Origin: Isoetes taiwanensis
Taxonomy: Eukaryota > Streptophyta > Lycopodiopsida > Isoetales > Isoetaceae
Direction: 5' to 3'
NCBI GenBank assembly: GCA_021234155.1
Contig: JAJEKV010000195.1
Location: 186,001 to 250,000 of the forward strand
DNA length: 64,000 nt
This document shows, piece after piece, positions 63,228 through 64,000 of this stretch. The notes under the pieces were generated by a model that was not told the DNA's origin, searched no databases, and worked only from the letters and a program-made list of their open reading frames with translations. The position numbers were made by a program, and so were the translations under genes. Every line of letters starts with the position of its first letter. Position 1 is the stretch's first letter.

Positions 63228-64000
63228 TTTTGAAGGACCAAAGCCAAAACATTATTAATCAGATAAAAAGTACAAAATTTACATGTCTCATCTATGTAAG
63301 CACAACACCACAGACGCACGAGCCTGGAGCACAATGTACTTATTCCAGAATAGGAGACTAACAATAAGAATCAATTCGAAGATACGGAATCCAGATGCGT
63401 TCCATCATTTCTGATTCAAGGGAAGAACACTCGTAGGCTATCAATATCTTTTTCTGGGCCACCGTAATAACACCGCGTGCAGATGAATTCATGCCCTGAA
63501 AGATGTGGTGTTTGCGACACTCCCATATCGACCATTGGAGCCAACTCGGAACCAAGATGGAATTTGTTTAGCTGGAGGCCATGCATTGGGATAGGACACC
63601 AAGAGAATGCATCGGCAGTCCAATGTATTGTTAAACAAACCTTGTAGCCAAGACCATGCTGGTTGAACCTCAGGACAATCAAAGAGACAATTCTCAAGAG
63701 TCCCAACGTCTGAAAGACAGAGCGGGCATACTGCAGATATGTGAGAATCATAGCGATGTCGGAAGGCATTAGCCCGCAGGCACCTGTGGATAACCTGTCA
63801 CCACAGTACAGAGACTTTAGGAGTAACCTATCCCAAAGCCATAGTCATGTACGACACAAAGTGGGCTGTAGAACCTGTAGGTGCCACCCATCTGGCAACT
63901 GGAGGGGCTGTGGTGCTAAAAGAAGGCGATATATTGATCTGACAAAGTGCTTGCCTGTGTGAATATTATGACAGTCCCATGGCACCCTTTCAGCAACACC
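63228..64000 (-). mobile_element. 3' end of a third LINE (L1-type), minus strand, running out of the window
   Basis: Minus strand. GKHFVRSIYRLLL and LSTGACGLMPSD (LRANAFRxR in the next frame) lead into a zf-RVT: CPLCLSDVGTLENCLFDCPE, with Asn in place of the zinc-binding His, then AWSWLQGLFNNTLD. Stops follow (63400-63500). The 3' end on this strand resembles the 3' end of the retro-insertion at 10172 (TxTTTGTACTTTTTATCTGA versus TGTAATTTTTCCTATCTGAT). The rest of ORF2 lies right of 64000. Confidence 0.75.

Overview
The window looks like repeat-rich nuclear DNA of a land plant. The evidence is plant-type L1 LINEs with a DUF4283-like ORF1, a Ty3/gypsy element with extra 3' reading frames, a Helitron relic, MITEs, tRNA-derived short repeats and GT-AG introns. 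A fern or other seed-free plant is my best guess, but the sequence does not fix the lineage. Almost nothing is a recognisable housekeeping gene.

Layout. 1-2829: 3' part of a plus-strand L1 LINE with a poly(A) tail. 2927-5462: a large broken gene that reads like a eukaryotic DNA transposase. 5541-13214: an unusual block of small, mostly minus-strand genes. It includes a very divergent histone H3-fold protein, two paralogous unknown genes, a ~500-residue acidic unknown protein and a small ubiquitin-like-looking protein. The block is punctuated by four arrays of a palindromic repeat (26-bp hairpin plus 31-bp spacer, period 57 bp). Each array lies downstream of the stop codon of a minus-strand gene. 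A 595-bp retro-insertion with a perfect 14-bp target duplication sits in one 3' UTR. 13270-21926: mostly non-coding, with possible exons of spliced genes on both strands and three or four short tRNA-like repeats.

21936-39622: a full-length L1 LINE flanked by a 9-bp duplication. Its ORF2 is split at 24731-35819 by an 11.1-kb Ty3/gypsy element with 590/592-bp LTRs and a 5-bp CTGGA duplication. Removing the insertion and one duplication copy leaves ORF2 in frame, giving 1217 codons. ORF1/ORF2 and ORF2/ORF3 both overlap as TAATG. The gypsy element is decayed: frameshifts in gag and pol, integrase catalytic Glu replaced by Lys, one zinc knuckle broken. It carries two long extra ORFs between pol and the 3' LTR.

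39977-44040: a degenerate minus-strand Helitron Rep/helicase gene. 44066-50420: low-information DNA with palindromes and minisatellites. 50923-61390: a mosaic of segmental duplications (direct and inverted), MITEs in different insertion states, and fragments of a second LINE type. 62047-62213: a (TAGA)n microsatellite. 63228-64000: 3' end of a third LINE on the minus strand.

The part most likely to be undescribed is the 5.5-13.2 kb block, where hairpin arrays end the genes and one gene encodes a histone-fold protein.
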